Assembly: GCF_900698895.1 (NCBI RefSeq)
Contig: NZ_LR217700.1
Span: 62,001-126,000 of the forward strand
Length of the DNA stretch: 64,000 nt
Reading direction: 5' to 3'
DNA from: Buchnera aphidicola (Cinara curtihirsuta)
Lineage (GTDB): Bacteria; Pseudomonadota; Gammaproteobacteria; Enterobacterales; Enterobacteriaceae
Program-made: the position numbers and the translations under genes
Notes under the pieces: model-generated
What the model was told of the DNA's origin: nothing
What the model saw: the letters and a program-made list of their open reading frames with translations, nothing else
The model's database searches: none
Shown here: positions 49,225 to 60,544 of the stretch, in pieces
Layout: each line of letters starts with the position of its first letter
Position numbering within the stretch: the first letter of the stretch is position 1

Positions 49225-50364
49225 TTATTGTGTAAGGTTATCAAAAAATCTTTTTACACTATCAAAAAATCTTTTGGATTGAGGGCTATGATTTTTTCCT
49301 TTAAAATCACCAAAACTTTTTCCTAGTTGTGTTAATAGATTTTTTTGAAATGAATTTAAATTTACAGGTGTTTCTACTTTTATTTTACAAAATAAATCTC
49401 CAGGATATCCTTTTCTAACTGATTTTATTCCTTTTCCTCGTATTCTAAATAATTTACCTGATTGTGTTTCAGAGGGTATTTTAAGGTTTACTCTTCCTTT
49501 TAAGGTTGGTACTTCTATTTCCCCTCCTAAAGCTGCTATAACAAAATTTATAGGTATTTCGCAATATAAGTTATTTTCTTCTCTATTAAAAATAGGATGT
49601 TTTTTTACTGTAATTTGTATATATAAATCTCCAGATTTTGCTCCGTTTTTTCCTGCTTCTCCTTCATTATTTAAACGAATACGATCATTGGTATCAACAC
49701 CTGATGGAATTTTAATAGATAAACTTTTAGATTTTTTTATTCTTCCTTGTCCATAACATATTTTACATAAATTTTTTATGATAGTTCCTTCTCCATTACA
49801 ATTTGGGCATGTTTGTTGTACACTAAAAAATCCTTTTCGCATTTGTATTTGCCCGTGTCCATTACAATGAGTACAAGTACTTGGTTTAGATCCATACGCA
49901 GAACCTGTCCCAGAACATGATTTACATTCTTCTAATGTTGGAATTTTTATTTTTTTCGTGACTCCTTGAACTGCTTCTTCTAGAGAAAGATTAATATTAT
50001 ATTGTAAATCTGATCCTTTTTCTTGTTTATTTTTTCGTTGATTTCCAAAAATATCACCAAAAACATCACCAAATATATCATTTAAATCAGATGTAGAGCT
50101 AGTAAAACTACTATGAAAATTATCTGAATTATTATTTTGTTCAAATGCTGCATGTCCATATTGATCATATGCACTTCTTTTTTTTGAATCACTTAAAATT
50201 TCATAAGCTTTTTTGATTTCTTTAAATTTTTCTTCTGCAAGTTTATTTCCTGGATTTCTGTCCGGGTGGTATTTTACAGCAAGTCTTTTATAAGCTCTTT
50301 TTATATCTCTTTCATTAGCTGTATTAGAAATATTTAAAACTTTATAGTAATCTTGTTGTGTCAT
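49225..50364 (-). CDS. dnaJ: Chaperone DnaJ (Hsp40)
   Basis: 379 residues (E. coli 376). J domain 1-70 with [10 protein letters not shown] (HPD intact), a Gly/Phe region turned Ser/Asn-rich (about 75-110), four zinc-binding CxxCxGxG repeats ([32 protein letters not shown]), and the C-terminal substrate-binding domain through [23 protein letters not shown]. Delivers unfolded proteins to DnaK. Follows dnaK by 120 bases, with a terminator-like hairpin in the gap. Confidence 0.98.
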   Translation of the reverse strand: MTQQDYYKVLNISNTANERDIKRAYKRLAVKYHPDRNPGNKLAEEKFKEIKKAYEILSDSKKRSAYDQYGHAAFEQNNNSDNFHSSFTSSTSDLNDIFGDVFGDIFGNQRKNKQEKGSDLQYNINLSLEEAVQGVTKKIKIPTLEECKSCSGTGSAYGSKPSTCTHCNGHGQIQMRKGFFSVQQTCPNCNGEGTIIKNLCKICYGQGRIKKSKSLSIKIPSGVDTNDRIRLNNEGEAGKNGAKSGDLYIQITVKKHPIFNREENNLYCEIPINFVIAALGGEIEVPTLKGRVNLKIPSETQSGKLFRIRGKGIKSVRKGYPGDLFCKIKVETPVNLNSFQKNLLTQLGKSFGDFKGKNHSPQSKRFFDSVKRFFDNLTQ

Positions 50365-50397
50365 AATATTCTTTATCCTGAATTGATATATAAAAAT

Positions 50398-50422
50398 GGG
50401 TGTAGATTTAATTTCTACACCC
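50398..50422 (-). terminator. Terminator-like hairpin between dnaK and dnaJ
   Basis: GGGTGTAGA (50398-50406) pairs perfectly with TCTACACCC (50414-50422) around a 7-base loop, the most G/C-rich stem in the window outside RNA genes. On the minus strand it is followed by ATTTTTA, so it looks like an intrinsic terminator acting after dnaK. It would let only part of the transcripts reach dnaJ. Confidence 0.75.
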
Positions 50423-50484
50423 TTTTATTTAAAAAATAGATTAAATAATTAAAATTATTATTTCAAGAAATAGATATTTTTATT

Positions 50485-52401
50485 TTATTTTTTATTTTTT
50501 TCTTTAATTTCTTCAAATTCTGCATCTACTACATCATCATTATTTTTTTCTGTATTTTCTTGTTTTTTGTAATTTTTTTCTTCATTACTTTTTTTTAATA
50601 ATTCTGTTAGTTTTAAATTAAACTGTAATACTTTTTGTATATTTTTATCAATTTCTTCTTTATCTTCCCCTTTTAAAGATAAATCTAGTTCTTGTAGAGA
50701 TTTTTCAATATCAGTTTTAGTATTTTGATCAATTTTTTCTTTACATTCGCTTATTTGTTTTTTTGTATTATGAGAAATTTGATCGCCTTGATTTCGAACT
50801 TTTACTAATTCTTCAAATTGTAAATCTTTTTCAGAGTTTTCTTGTGCTTCTGAAATCATTTTTTTAATTTCGTTTTCATTTAACCCTGATGAAGATTGTA
50901 TAGTAATTTTTTGTTCTTTTCCTGTTGTTTTATCTTTTGCTGAAACATGCAAAATACCATCTGCATCAATATCAAAAGTAACTTCTATTTGTGGAATACC
51001 TCTAGGTGCTGGTTGAATTCCATCTAAATTAAATTGTCCGAGTGATTTATTATCTAATGCTCTTTTTCTTTCTCCCTGTAATATGTGTATAGTTACTGCA
51101 GATTGATTATCTTCTGCTGTAGAAAAAGTTTGACTATGTTTAGTTGGTATAGTAGTATTTTTATTGATTAAAGGAGTCATAACTCCGCCCATTGTTTCAA
51201 TTCCTAATGATAGCGGTGTTACATCTAGTAATAATACATCTTTTACTGTTCCAGATAGTACTCCCCCTTGAACAGCAGCTCCAATAGCTACAGCTTCATC
51301 AGGATTTACATCTTTTCTTGGTTTTTTTCCAAAAAAATCTGCTACTTTTTTTTGTACAAGTGGCATACGAGTTTGACCACCTACTAAAATGATATCATTA
51401 ATATCTGATATTTTTAATTTAGCATCTTTTAATGCAATTTCTAGAGGTTTTATAGATCTAATAATTAAATCTTCAACTAAAGATTCTAATTTTGCTCGTG
51501 TTACTTTAATATTTAAATGTTTAGGTCCTGTAGAGTTTGCTGTAATATATGGTAAATTTACATCAGTTTGTTGAGCTGAGGATAATTCTATTTTTGCTTT
51601 TTCAGCGGCTTCTTTTAATCTTTGCATTGCTAAAGGATCATTTTTTAAATCAATACCTTGTTCTTTTTGAAATTCTGATACTAGAAAATGTATTAATCGA
51701 TTATCAAAATCTTCTCCACCTAAATGTGTGTCTCCATTTGTTGACAATACTTCAAATGTTTTTTCTTTATCAACATCATCTATTTCTATGATGGAAATAT
51801 CAAATGTTCCTCCACCTAAATCATAAACTGCTATTGTTCTATTTCCCTTTCCTTTATCTAGTCCATATGCTAAAGCAGCTGCAGTTGGTTCATTAATAAT
51901 TCTTTTAACTTGCAATCCTGCTATTTTTCCGGCATCTTTTGTTGCTTGTCTTTGAGCATCATTAAAATATGCTGGTACTGTAATAACAGCTTCAGTAACT
52001 TTTTCTCCTAAATAATCTTCAGCTGTTTTTTTCATTTTTTTAAGAATTTCTGCAGAAATTTGCGGTGGAGCAATATTTTCTTTTTTTATTTTTAACCAAG
52101 CATCTCCATTTTTTGATTGTATAATATCATAAGGCATAATCTTTATATCGCGTTGTACTTCTTCGTCTTGAAATTTTCTTCCCATAAGTCTTTTTATAGC
52201 AAAAAGTGTATTTTTTGGGTTTGTTATTGATTGTCTTTTTGCTGGCTGACCGACTAATATTTCGTTTTCTTTAGTATAAGCAATAACAGAAGGAGTTGTA
52301 CGTTCTCCTTCTGAATTTTCTAATACTTTTGCTTTATTATTATCCATGATAGCTACACAAGAATTAGTAGTTCCTAAATCTATTCCAATTATTCTTCCCA
52401 T
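50485..52401 (-). CDS. dnaK: Chaperone DnaK (Hsp70)
   Basis: 638 residues, identical to E. coli length. Nucleotide-binding domain 1-385 begins [15 protein letters not shown] and contains [29 protein letters not shown] sequence, [11 protein letters not shown] and [12 protein letters not shown]; the linker [15 protein letters not shown] leads to the substrate-binding domain and lid. The acidic tail [16 protein letters not shown] corresponds to the E. coli EEVKDKK end. More conserved and less AT-biased than its neighbours, as expected for an abundant chaperone. A sigma-32-type promoter lies about 125 bases upstream. Confidence 0.99.
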   Translation of the reverse strand: MGRIIGIDLGTTNSCVAIMDNNKAKVLENSEGERTTPSVIAYTKENEILVGQPAKRQSITNPKNTLFAIKRLMGRKFQDEEVQRDIKIMPYDIIQSKNGDAWLKIKKENIAPPQISAEILKKMKKTAEDYLGEKVTEAVITVPAYFNDAQRQATKDAGKIAGLQVKRIINEPTAAALAYGLDKGKGNRTIAVYDLGGGTFDISIIEIDDVDKEKTFEVLSTNGDTHLGGEDFDNRLIHFLVSEFQKEQGIDLKNDPLAMQRLKEAAEKAKIELSSAQQTDVNLPYITANSTGPKHLNIKVTRAKLESLVEDLIIRSIKPLEIALKDAKLKISDINDIILVGGQTRMPLVQKKVADFFGKKPRKDVNPDEAVAIGAAVQGGVLSGTVKDVLLLDVTPLSLGIETMGGVMTPLINKNTTIPTKHSQTFSTAEDNQSAVTIHILQGERKRALDNKSLGQFNLDGIQPAPRGIPQIEVTFDIDADGILHVSAKDKTTGKEQKITIQSSSGLNENEIKKMISEAQENSEKDLQFEELVKVRNQGDQISHNTKKQISECKEKIDQNTKTDIEKSLQELDLSLKGEDKEEIDKNIQKVLQFNLKLTELLKKSNEEKNYKKQENTEKNNDDVVDAEFEEIKEKNKK

Positions 52402-52524
52402 TATTATATTCCTTGAATATATTATTGTTGATAAATTTTATTTGAATCCTGAAATACTTTTTTAAATTAAATAAATGATATTTTAAAAAAATATTAAAAA
52501 TTTTATAAAATAGATAATATTAAT

Positions 52525-52555
52525 TAAATGGGGTCAGTTTATTCAGCATCAAGGG
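52525..52555 (-). promoter_or_regulatory. Heat-shock (sigma-32) promoter of dnaK
   Basis: On the minus strand: CCCTTGAT (52555-52548), a 14-base spacer, then CCCCATTTA (52533-52525). This matches the E. coli sigma-32 consensus CCCTTGAA, 13-17 bases, CCCCAT-TA. These are among the very few C-rich words in this spacer. It is followed by about 125 bases of leader before the dnaK ATG. Requires rpoH elsewhere in the genome. Confidence 0.85.
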
Positions 52556-52802
52556 TAAAAAAAAAATATAATTTTTTATTTTAAAAAAATATTAATTATT
52601 TATATATAAAATATAATTAATTTTTTAATTACTATATCACTTAGAGGAAAATTATAACTTTTTTGTTTACAAAATGTTATAATTAATTATATTTATCTAT
52701 ATGAAATATTTATATATGATATTCTATTTTATTTATATAAAGTATTTTTTATTAATTATATATTATAATGTTAAATTAACTTTTTATGAGTTTTGAATAT
52801 TT
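52556..52802. other. Upstream region of the nuo operon
   Basis: About 250 bases between the dnaK promoter and nuoA, all A/T. It should carry the nuo promoter; TATAAT occurs after a TTGTTT near 52670-52695, but the spacing of the clearest pair is too short for a standard promoter. No gene was seen. Confidence 0.4.
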
Positions 52803-53174
52803 ATGAACATGAATTATCAATCTTTATGTTTTTTAGTTTTTATACTTTTTAGTTTTTTTGTATGTTTTTTTATGTTGATAGCAGGTTATTTACTTGGAGG
52901 TAAATCATATTTTTATAATATACCTCGTCCATTTGAATCTGGTGTTATTTCACTTGGTGATGCTAGATTAAAAATACCTATTAAATTTTCATTAATTGCT
53001 ATTTTTTTTGTTATTTTTGATGTAGAAGCATTATATTTATATATTTGGTCTATTTGTGTACGAGAATCTGGTTGGATAGGTTTTGTTAGTATTTGTTTTT
53101 TTATTTTTTCTTTATTTTTAACACTATATTTTTTATTTAAAAATAATATATTAGAATGGATAATATCAAAATAA
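52803..53174 (+). CDS. nuoA: NADH-quinone oxidoreductase subunit A
   Basis: Membrane subunit of complex I. 123 residues (E. coli 147), shorter at both ends. Three hydrophobic segments (about 8-30, 60-82, 92-114) flank the conserved loop PRPFESGVISLGDARLKIPIKF and the acidic FDVEALYLYIW. The E. coli protein has ESGI and FDVE at the same places. First gene of the operon. Confidence 0.96.
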   Translation: MNMNYQSLCFLVFILFSFFVCFFMLIAGYLLGGKSYFYNIPRPFESGVISLGDARLKIPIKFSLIAIFFVIFDVEALYLYIWSICVRESGWIGFVSICFFIFSLFLTLYFLFKNNILEWIISK

Positions 53175-53265
53175 TTGAATATATATATTTTTATTAATAA
53201 AATAATATATAAAAATTTTTTAAATAAATTTTAATAATATTTTTAATTATTTAAGGATATTAATA

Positions 53266-53943
53266 ATGAAATATACTTTAACGCGCGCAAATACAAATAA
53301 TAATATTTTTGAAAAATATCCGTTAAATACTAAAGAATCAGTTTCTGATCCTATTGATACACAAGTAAAAAATAATATTTTTTTTGGAACACTTTCTAAA
53401 TTTATTCATAAAATTGTAAATTGGGGTAGAAAAAATTCCTTATGGCCATACAATTTTGGTTTGTCATGTTGTTATGTAGAAATGGTAAGTTCATTCACTT
53501 CAGTTCATGATATTTCTCGTTTTGGTTCTGAAGTATTACGTGCATCTCCAAGACAGGCTGATTTTATGGTAATTGCCGGTACACCATTTATTAAGATGGC
53601 TCCTGTAATACAGAGATTATATGATCAAATGTTAGAGCCTAAATGGGTTATTTCTATGGGTGCTTGTGCAAATTCTGGAGGGATGTATGATGTTTATTCT
53701 GTAGTACAAGGAGTAGATAAATTTCTTCCTGTAGATATTTATATACCTGGCTGTCCTCCCCGACCAGAAGCATATATACATGCATTAACTTTATTACAAA
53801 AATCTATTTCTAAAGAACGCCGTCCACTATCTTGGGTAATAGGAGAACAGGGTGTATATAAAGCAAAAATGTTATCTGAAAAGGAAAAGAAAAATAATAA
53901 ACGAATATCTATTATTAACCTTGATTGTGAAGATAATTTTTAA
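53266..53943 (+). CDS. nuoB: NADH-quinone oxidoreductase subunit B
   Basis: Holds cluster N2, the last Fe-S centre before ubiquinone. 225 residues (E. coli 220). Cluster ligands are visible: the adjacent Cys pair in GLSCCYVEM, Cys in [10 protein letters not shown] and Cys in [25 protein letters not shown] is conserved. Follows nuoA by 91 bases. Confidence 0.98.
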   Translation: MKYTLTRANTNNNIFEKYPLNTKESVSDPIDTQVKNNIFFGTLSKFIHKIVNWGRKNSLWPYNFGLSCCYVEMVSSFTSVHDISRFGSEVLRASPRQADFMVIAGTPFIKMAPVIQRLYDQMLEPKWVISMGACANSGGMYDVYSVVQGVDKFLPVDIYIPGCPPRPEAYIHALTLLQKSISKERRPLSWVIGEQGVYKAKMLSEKEKKNNKRISIINLDCEDNF

Positions 53944-54052
53944 TTATTAATAAAAATGTATGTATTTTTTATTTTTTATTAAAAATTTGTTTTATAAATA
54001 ATTTTATTAGTATTTTTTTTATTAACCTATTGAGATTAAATTATGTCTGTTA

Positions 54053-55852
54053 TTGATTTACAAAAAAATTTTTTTTTTAGATAGTAAAAATAAACATTTT
54101 TATAAAAAATATCCGATTATTTTTTCTTTATTTAGTTTATTTGGAAAAAAAAATTTTTTTATACAAGATACTTATGTAAAATGTCCCATTTTATGGATTA
54201 ACCATTCAATTTTAATAAAAGTAATTTGTTTTTTAAAAAAAAACAATATATGTTCATATGAAATGTTATTTGATTTATATGGTGTTGATGAACGTTTACG
54301 AAAAAATATTGAGTATATTCCTTGTTCTGATTTTACGGTTTTTTATCATTTTTTATCAATTACTAATAACAGTGATCTTATTTTAAAAGTTGCTTTATCA
54401 AAGAAAAATTTGCAATTACCTACTATTACTTCAATTTTTTTAAATTCAAATTGGTATGAACGTGAAACCTGGGAAATGTTTGGTATAAGATTTATTGGTC
54501 ATCCACATTTAACTCGACTGTTAATGCCTAAAAATTGGGTAGGATATCCCTTAAGAAAAGATTATCCATCACATGCAACAGAATTAGATAAATTTTTTTT
54601 CTCTAAACAAAGAGAAGATTTAGCTATGGAATCTTTACGTTTTTGTCCGGAATCATGGGGTTTAAAACGTAATAATAATAGTAAAATAGAATATATGTTT
54701 TTAAACTTCGGACCTAATCATCCTTCTTCACATGGTGCTTTTCGTATAATATTACAATTATACGGAGAGAAGATAATAAATTGTGTTCCTGATATTGGTT
54801 TTCATCATCGCGGAGCTGAGAAAATAGCTGAAAGACAATCTTGGCATAGTTTTATTCCTTATACGGATCGAATAGAATATTTAGGAGGGTGTGTTAATGA
54901 AATGCCTTATATATTAGCAGTAGAATCATTAGCTAATATACAAGTACCTGATAGAACACAAGTTATTAGAATTTTATTATCAGAATTATTTAGAATTAAC
55001 AGTCATTTATTGTTTATTTCTACATTCGTTCAAGATGTAGGTAGTATGAGTACTGTATTTTTAGCTTTTACTGATCGTCAAAAAATTTATGATTTAATTG
55101 AAAGTATTACAGGTGCACGAATGCATCCTGCCTGGTTTCGAATTGGCGGTCTTTCTAAAGATTTACCTTTAAATTGGCATCATTTATTAAAAAAATTTTT
55201 AGATTGGATGCCTAAGAGATTAGATTTTTATGTAAAAACGGCATTAAAAAATAGAATTTTAATTTCTCGTTCTAAAGGTGTAGCATCTTATGGTAAAGAA
55301 GAGGCCTTGTCTTGGGGGGTAACTGGAGCAGGTTTAAGAGCTACAGGTGTTGATTTTGATATTAGAAAAAAAAGACCATATTCTGGTTATCAAAATTTTG
55401 ATTTTGAAATTCCAATTGGGAATAAAACAAGTGATGCTTATACACGAGTTTTAATTAAGGTTGAAGAAATTAGACAAAGTTTAAAAATATTACAACAATG
55501 TTTATTAAACATGCCAAATGGTCCATTTAAATCTGATCATCCTTTAACTACTCCTCCAAATAAAAATAAATCTTTATTAAATATTGAGAATTTAATTTCA
55601 CATTTTTTACAAATGTCTTGGGGTCCTGTTATTCCTTTTAATGAAAGTTTTCAAATGATTGAGGCAACAAAAGGAATAAATAGTTACTATCTGATTAGTG
55701 ATGGATTACCAACTAGTTATAGAACACGAATTCGTACCCCGAGTTTTGCTCATTTACAGCAAATCCCCTCAGTAATACGTGGGTATTTGATATCTGATTT
55801 AATAGTTTATCTTGGTAGTATTGATTTTGTTATGTCTGATGTAGATCGATAA
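54053..55852 (+). CDS. nuoC: NADH-quinone oxidoreductase fused subunit C/D
   Basis: 599 residues, the enterobacterial fusion of the 30 kDa (C, about 1-190) and 49 kDa (D) subunits; D forms the quinone pocket. Landmarks: [22 protein letters not shown]-like and PLRKDYP in [45 protein letters not shown] and FVMSDVDR in D. The open frame allows a start only at TTG 54053, which has no ribosome site. An ATG at 54043 does have GAG eight bases upstream and would read [11 protein letters not shown], but it meets TAG unless the following A7T10 tract (54062-54078) loses one base. The true start is therefore open. Confidence 0.95.
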   Translation: MIYKKIFFLDSKNKHFYKKYPIIFSLFSLFGKKNFFIQDTYVKCPILWINHSILIKVICFLKKNNICSYEMLFDLYGVDERLRKNIEYIPCSDFTVFYHFLSITNNSDLILKVALSKKNLQLPTITSIFLNSNWYERETWEMFGIRFIGHPHLTRLLMPKNWVGYPLRKDYPSHATELDKFFFSKQREDLAMESLRFCPESWGLKRNNNSKIEYMFLNFGPNHPSSHGAFRIILQLYGEKIINCVPDIGFHHRGAEKIAERQSWHSFIPYTDRIEYLGGCVNEMPYILAVESLANIQVPDRTQVIRILLSELFRINSHLLFISTFVQDVGSMSTVFLAFTDRQKIYDLIESITGARMHPAWFRIGGLSKDLPLNWHHLLKKFLDWMPKRLDFYVKTALKNRILISRSKGVASYGKEEALSWGVTGAGLRATGVDFDIRKKRPYSGYQNFDFEIPIGNKTSDAYTRVLIKVEEIRQSLKILQQCLLNMPNGPFKSDHPLTTPPNKNKSLLNIENLISHFLQMSWGPVIPFNESFQMIEATKGINSYYLISDGLPTSYRTRIRTPSFAHLQQIPSVIRGYLISDLIVYLGSIDFVMSDVDR

Positions 55853-55885
55853 ATATATCTTATAAATAATGATAGGAAAAAAATA

Positions 55886-56356
55886 GTGTTTTATTTAAGT
55901 CAATCAGAAATTTCTGAAATTTTATTAAAAAAAAAATGTTATGTAAATTCTAGAGCTGTATGTATTGAAGCATTAAAAATTGTACAAAAAAATAGGAAAT
56001 GGATTTGTAAAGATGCTATTGTAGCGATTGCAGAAATATTATCTATTTCTGTATGTGATGTAGAAGGAGTTGCAACATTCTATTGTCATATTTTTCGAAA
56101 ACCTGTAGGAAATCATATCATTCGTTATTGTGATAGTGTTGTATGTTTTATTAATGGTTATCGTGATATTGAAAGTGAATTAATATCCAGATTAGATATA
56201 CATCCAGGACAAACAACCAGTGATGGTTGTTTTACACTTCTTCCAACTTGCTGTTTAGGCGCTTGTGATAAAGGGCCTGTTATGCTTGTTGATGAAGTCT
56301 TGTATACTCATCTAACCGTTAAAGGGATAAAAAATTTATTGGACAAATATAAATGA
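55886..56356 (+). CDS. nuoE: NADH-quinone oxidoreductase subunit E
   Basis: Carries the [2Fe-2S] cluster N1a of the NADH dehydrogenase module. 156 residues (E. coli 166). [18 protein letters not shown] leads to the cluster ligands CDSVVC and the second pair in [16 protein letters not shown] start at 55886, 33 bases after nuoC with GGA upstream. Overlaps nuoF by four bases (ATGA). Confidence 0.97.
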   Translation: MFYLSQSEISEILLKKKCYVNSRAVCIEALKIVQKNRKWICKDAIVAIAEILSISVCDVEGVATFYCHIFRKPVGNHIIRYCDSVVCFINGYRDIESELISRLDIHPGQTTSDGCFTLLPTCCLGACDKGPVMLVDEVLYTHLTVKGIKNLLDKYK

Positions 56357-57669
56357 AATATATATTAAAAAAACCTGAAACACATCCATTAACTTGGCGT
56401 TTAAATAAACCTTATAAAACTATTGAAATAAATGAATATTGTAATACTCAAGGTTATCAAGCTTTAAAAAAATCTTTAAAAACATTTATTTCTGAAGATA
56501 TTATATCTATAATTCAAAAATCAGATTTAAAAGGAAGAGGAGGGGCAGGATTTCCAACTGGAAATAAATGGAGTTTAATGTCAAAAAATACTTTAGAATC
56601 AAATAGATATTTAATTTGTAATGCAGATGAAATGGAACCTGGTACGTATAAGGATAGATTTTTAATAGAACATTTGCCTCATCAGTTAATTGAAGGTATG
56701 ATTATTAGTGCTTTTGCCTTACAGTCTTCCTGTGGATATATTTTTTTACGAGGTGATTATTATTTATCAGAAAAAATTTTAATTAAAGCGATTAATCAAG
56801 CATATAAATTTGGTTTTTTAGGTAAAAATATATTAAATAGTAATTTTAATTTTGATTTATTTTTGCATACTGGAGCGGGTCGTTATATTTGCGGTGAAGA
56901 AACTGCATTAATTAATTCTTTAGAAGGAAGGAGAGCTAATCCACGATTTAAACCCCCTTTTCCAGCTAATTATGGTTTATGGGGTAAACCAACATGTATA
57001 AATAACGTTGAAACTTTGTCCAATATTCCTGCAATTATTTTATACGGACCAGATTGGTATTTGAGTTTATCTAAAGGTATAGATTCTGGAACTAAATTAT
57101 TAGGTTTTTCAGGTCGAGTAAAAAAACCAGGTTTATGGGAATTACCTTTAGGAATTACTGCTAGAGAAATTTTAGAAGATTATGCTGGCGGCATGAAAAA
57201 GAATTTTACTTTAAAGGCTTGGCAACCTGGTGGAGCTGGAACTAATTTTTTATCTTGTGATGATATTGATATAAAAATGGATTTTACTAGTTTACAAAAA
57301 ATAGGTAGTCGATTAGGAACTGGAATTGCTATGGCTATTGATAATAAAATTAATATTGTTTCTTTATTAGTAAATATTGAAACATTTTTTTCACGTGAAT
57401 CATGTGGTTTTTGTACTCCTTGTAGAGAAGGATTACCATGGATAGTAAAGATATTAAAAAGTTTAGAAAAAAAGAACGGTTATATTAATGATATTTCTAT
57501 ATTAGAAGAATTGTGCCTTTACTTAAGTCCCGGAAAAACTTTTTGTGCGCATGCTCCAGGAGCAATATCCCCCTTACAAAGCGCAATAAAGTTATTTCGA
57601 ATTGAATTTGAAAAAGGGATAAATAAATATAAAACACAAAAAAATAATATTGATATTATTTCTTTATAG
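56353..57669 (+). CDS. nuoF: NADH-quinone oxidoreductase subunit F
   Basis: Binds NADH and FMN and carries cluster N3. 438 residues (E. coli 445). NADH motif [30 protein letters not shown]-binding [21 protein letters not shown], and the 4Fe-4S ligands [12 protein letters not shown] with the fourth Cys in KTFCAHAPG. Overlaps nuoE by four bases, suggesting coupled translation. Confidence 0.98.
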   Translation: MKYILKKPETHPLTWRLNKPYKTIEINEYCNTQGYQALKKSLKTFISEDIISIIQKSDLKGRGGAGFPTGNKWSLMSKNTLESNRYLICNADEMEPGTYKDRFLIEHLPHQLIEGMIISAFALQSSCGYIFLRGDYYLSEKILIKAINQAYKFGFLGKNILNSNFNFDLFLHTGAGRYICGEETALINSLEGRRANPRFKPPFPANYGLWGKPTCINNVETLSNIPAIILYGPDWYLSLSKGIDSGTKLLGFSGRVKKPGLWELPLGITAREILEDYAGGMKKNFTLKAWQPGGAGTNFLSCDDIDIKMDFTSLQKIGSRLGTGIAMAIDNKINIVSLLVNIETFFSRESCGFCTPCREGLPWIVKILKSLEKKNGYINDISILEELCLYLSPGKTFCAHAPGAISPLQSAIKLFRIEFEKGINKYKTQKNNIDIISL

Positions 57670-57784
57670 AATTAATAATTTAAAAAAATATTATTATATA
57701 TTATAAAAGTATAAGATTAATTTTATTTTGTTTTATCTGTTTATATATTTTTTATAATAAATATTATCAAGTGAGTATTTAATA

Positions 57785-60517
57785 ATGGTTAAAATTTATA
57801 TTAATAAAAAATCTTTTTTTGTTAAAAAATCAGATAATTTATTACAAGCATGTTTGTCTGTCGGAATTAACATTCCCTTTTTTTGCTGGCATCCTGTTTT
57901 AGGTAGTATTGGATCTTGTCGGCAGTGTGCAGTAAGAGTTTTTCATGATGAAACAGATCAAATAGGATCTGTTGTTATGTCCTGTATGTCAGAAATAAGA
58001 GAAGGAATCAGAATATCAGTTATAGATTCAGATGTTAAAAATTTTCAGAAAAGTATTATTGAATTAATGATGTTAAATCATCCTCATGATTGTCCAGTTT
58101 GTTCTGAGGGAGGTAATTGTCATTTACAAGATATGACTGTATTAAATCAACATCATATACGTAGATATAGATATAAAAAACGTATTTTTAAAAATCAATA
58201 TTTAGGTCCTTTTGTATCACATTGTATGAATAGATGTATTACTTGTTATCGTTGTTCAAGATATTATACTGATTATGCTGGAGGAAAAGATTTTGGAGTT
58301 TATGGTTCTAGTAATAAAATCTATTTTGGTCGATTAGAAGATGGTTTATTAGAAAGTGAGTATTCTGGTAATTTAATTGACGTTTGTCCTACTGGTGTAT
58401 TTACCGATAAAAGTAATATTCAAAATTTTCATCGTAAATGGGATTTACAATATTCTCCTAGTATATGTCATGGTTGTAGTATTGGGTGTAATATTAGTTT
58501 GGGAGAAAGATTAGGTAAATTATGTCGTATTGACAATAGATATAATAGAAAAATAAATAAATATTTTTTATGTGATTTAGGTAGATTTGGTTGTAATTAC
58601 GTAAATTCTACTTCTGTAACTAAACCTTTTATACAAGAAAATAATAAAAAAAAATTTTTAGATTATTCTGATGCAATTAAAATTATTACTACTATTTTTC
58701 GAAATTCTTCTAATTCAATATTAGGTATTGGTTCTTCTAGAGCTAGTATAGAAAGTAATATGGCATTATATAATTTAGTAGGAAAAGAGAATTTTTCTAA
58801 TGGAATGTTACCAGAATTAGATGAATGCGTACAATTAATTGGAAGTATTATAAAAAATGGAGGTATACATATACCTTCTATTTCAGAAATTGAAAAATAT
58901 GATGTAATTCTAATTATAAGTGAAGATATTACACAAACTGCATCATTAGCCGCTTTATCTGTACGTCAAGCAGTACGTGGTATTTATTCTCATATATCAA
59001 AAAATAATAATATACCATTATGGCACATTAATGCAATAAAAAATGTTGCTCAAGATCAAAAAAATATTTTATTTATTATTAATGGAAATGAAACAAAATT
59101 GGATGATATTAGTAGTTTATGTTATTTTGGATCTATAGAAGAGCAAGTATATTTCAGTACTTTAATATTAGATCATCTTAATGGTATAAATATTAAGAAT
59201 AAAGATAAAAAAAGTATTTTTATGAAAATTGATTTAATTACTAAAGCATTATGTAATGCAAAAAAACCATTAATTATTTCAGGTACATCATATAATAATA
59301 TTGATATTCTTAAAGTATCATTTAATATTGCTCAATCTTTACAAAAAAAAGGATTGCCAGTTGGTTTAGCATTATTCCCCCCTTCAGCAAATAGTATAGG
59401 ATTATCTTTAATTCCAAGTATTTCCTTAAATGAAATATTTAACATAATTTATTGTAAAAAAGTAGATATTTTAGTTATTTTAGAAAATGATTTATATCGA
59501 TTATATGAATCTAGTTTCTTAGATAATATTTTTAAAAAAGTTAATACAATTATTGTATTAGATCATCAAAATAATAGAACAGTGATGCATTCCAATGTTT
59601 TTTTACCCTGTACAAATTTTTCAGAAAGTTCAGGAAATATTGTGAATTACGAAGCTCGTATACAACGATTTTTTCAAATGAATGATCCTAATTTATATAG
59701 AAAAAAATTATGTAAATTAGAAAGTTGGCGTTGGATACAAGCTATTAAGAATAAAATTTATTTATTTTCATCTATTATATCTTTTACAATTGATAAAATG
59801 ATGAAACTATGTTCTATTTGGAATTCTGTTTTTAAAAAAATATGTGATTCTTCTCCTTCTGCTTCTTTTAGAATTAAAGGTCAAAAAATAGCAAGATCAC
59901 CTATTAGATTTAGTGGTCGTGCAGCTATGATTACTAACAAAGATATGCATGAACAAAAACCTTCCGTAGATTTAGATAGTATGTTTTCTTTTTCAATGGA
60001 AGGAAGTTCGCAAACAGAAAATAATTTTTCTTTTTCTCCGTTTTTATGGTCTCCTAATTGGAATTCCAATCAATCATTTCATATATCATCTATTAATAAT
60101 AAGAAATTTAAAAAAATATATGAAGGTATTTTATTATTTCATAACTATAAAAAAAAATTTTTTTTAGATTTTCCTATAAAAAAATTTATTATTAATAAAA
60201 AAAATAATTTTTCTTTTTTTAAAATTATTCCTTATTATAAGTTATTAGGTAGTGAAGAAATGAGTCAAAATTATTTTTTTAAAACTATAAAAATGAATTT
60301 TATTCATGTTAAATTAAATTATTTAGATGCTGATAGATTAAAAATTAAAAATGGTGATATATTACAATTTCAAATAAATAATATATTTTTTAGATTTCCG
60401 GTACAATTATCTAAAAATATCAGTTTATTTCATATGGGTTTACCATTAGGATGCAGCGGAATTCCAATTATTTTTTTTAATAAAATTGCTATTAATTTAA
60501 CGAAATATAATAAATAA
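57785..60517 (+). CDS. nuoG: NADH-quinone oxidoreductase subunit G
   Basis: Largest peripheral subunit; carries four Fe-S clusters. 910 residues (E. coli 908). The N-terminal 2Fe-2S ligands (IPFFCWHPVLGSIGSCRQC), the His-containing HPHDCPVCSEGGNCHLQDM, NRCITCYRCSRYY with VCPTGVF, and the extra N7 cluster motif CHGCSIGCN...FLCDLGRFG are all present. The molybdopterin-like domain fills the rest and is divergent, especially after residue 640. The N7 site, absent from many other bacteria, is thus preserved. Confidence 0.98.
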   Translation: MVKIYINKKSFFVKKSDNLLQACLSVGINIPFFCWHPVLGSIGSCRQCAVRVFHDETDQIGSVVMSCMSEIREGIRISVIDSDVKNFQKSIIELMMLNHPHDCPVCSEGGNCHLQDMTVLNQHHIRRYRYKKRIFKNQYLGPFVSHCMNRCITCYRCSRYYTDYAGGKDFGVYGSSNKIYFGRLEDGLLESEYSGNLIDVCPTGVFTDKSNIQNFHRKWDLQYSPSICHGCSIGCNISLGERLGKLCRIDNRYNRKINKYFLCDLGRFGCNYVNSTSVTKPFIQENNKKKFLDYSDAIKIITTIFRNSSNSILGIGSSRASIESNMALYNLVGKENFSNGMLPELDECVQLIGSIIKNGGIHIPSISEIEKYDVILIISEDITQTASLAALSVRQAVRGIYSHISKNNNIPLWHINAIKNVAQDQKNILFIINGNETKLDDISSLCYFGSIEEQVYFSTLILDHLNGINIKNKDKKSIFMKIDLITKALCNAKKPLIISGTSYNNIDILKVSFNIAQSLQKKGLPVGLALFPPSANSIGLSLIPSISLNEIFNIIYCKKVDILVILENDLYRLYESSFLDNIFKKVNTIIVLDHQNNRTVMHSNVFLPCTNFSESSGNIVNYEARIQRFFQMNDPNLYRKKLCKLESWRWIQAIKNKIYLFSSIISFTIDKMMKLCSIWNSVFKKICDSSPSASFRIKGQKIARSPIRFSGRAAMITNKDMHEQKPSVDLDSMFSFSMEGSSQTENNFSFSPFLWSPNWNSNQSFHISSINNKKFKKIYEGILLFHNYKKKFFLDFPIKKFIINKKNNFSFFKIIPYYKLLGSEEMSQNYFFKTIKMNFIHVKLNYLDADRLKIKNGDILQFQINNIFFRFPVQLSKNISLFHMGLPLGCSGIPIIFFNKIAINLTKYNK

Positions 60518-60544
60518 ATATTTTATTAAATTAGGTATAATAAT

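Noticed and set aside
52438-52456. Sequence resembling a tRNA T arm (TTTGAATCCTGAA)
   Set aside because: No matching stem partners, anticodon arm or acceptor stem on either strand.
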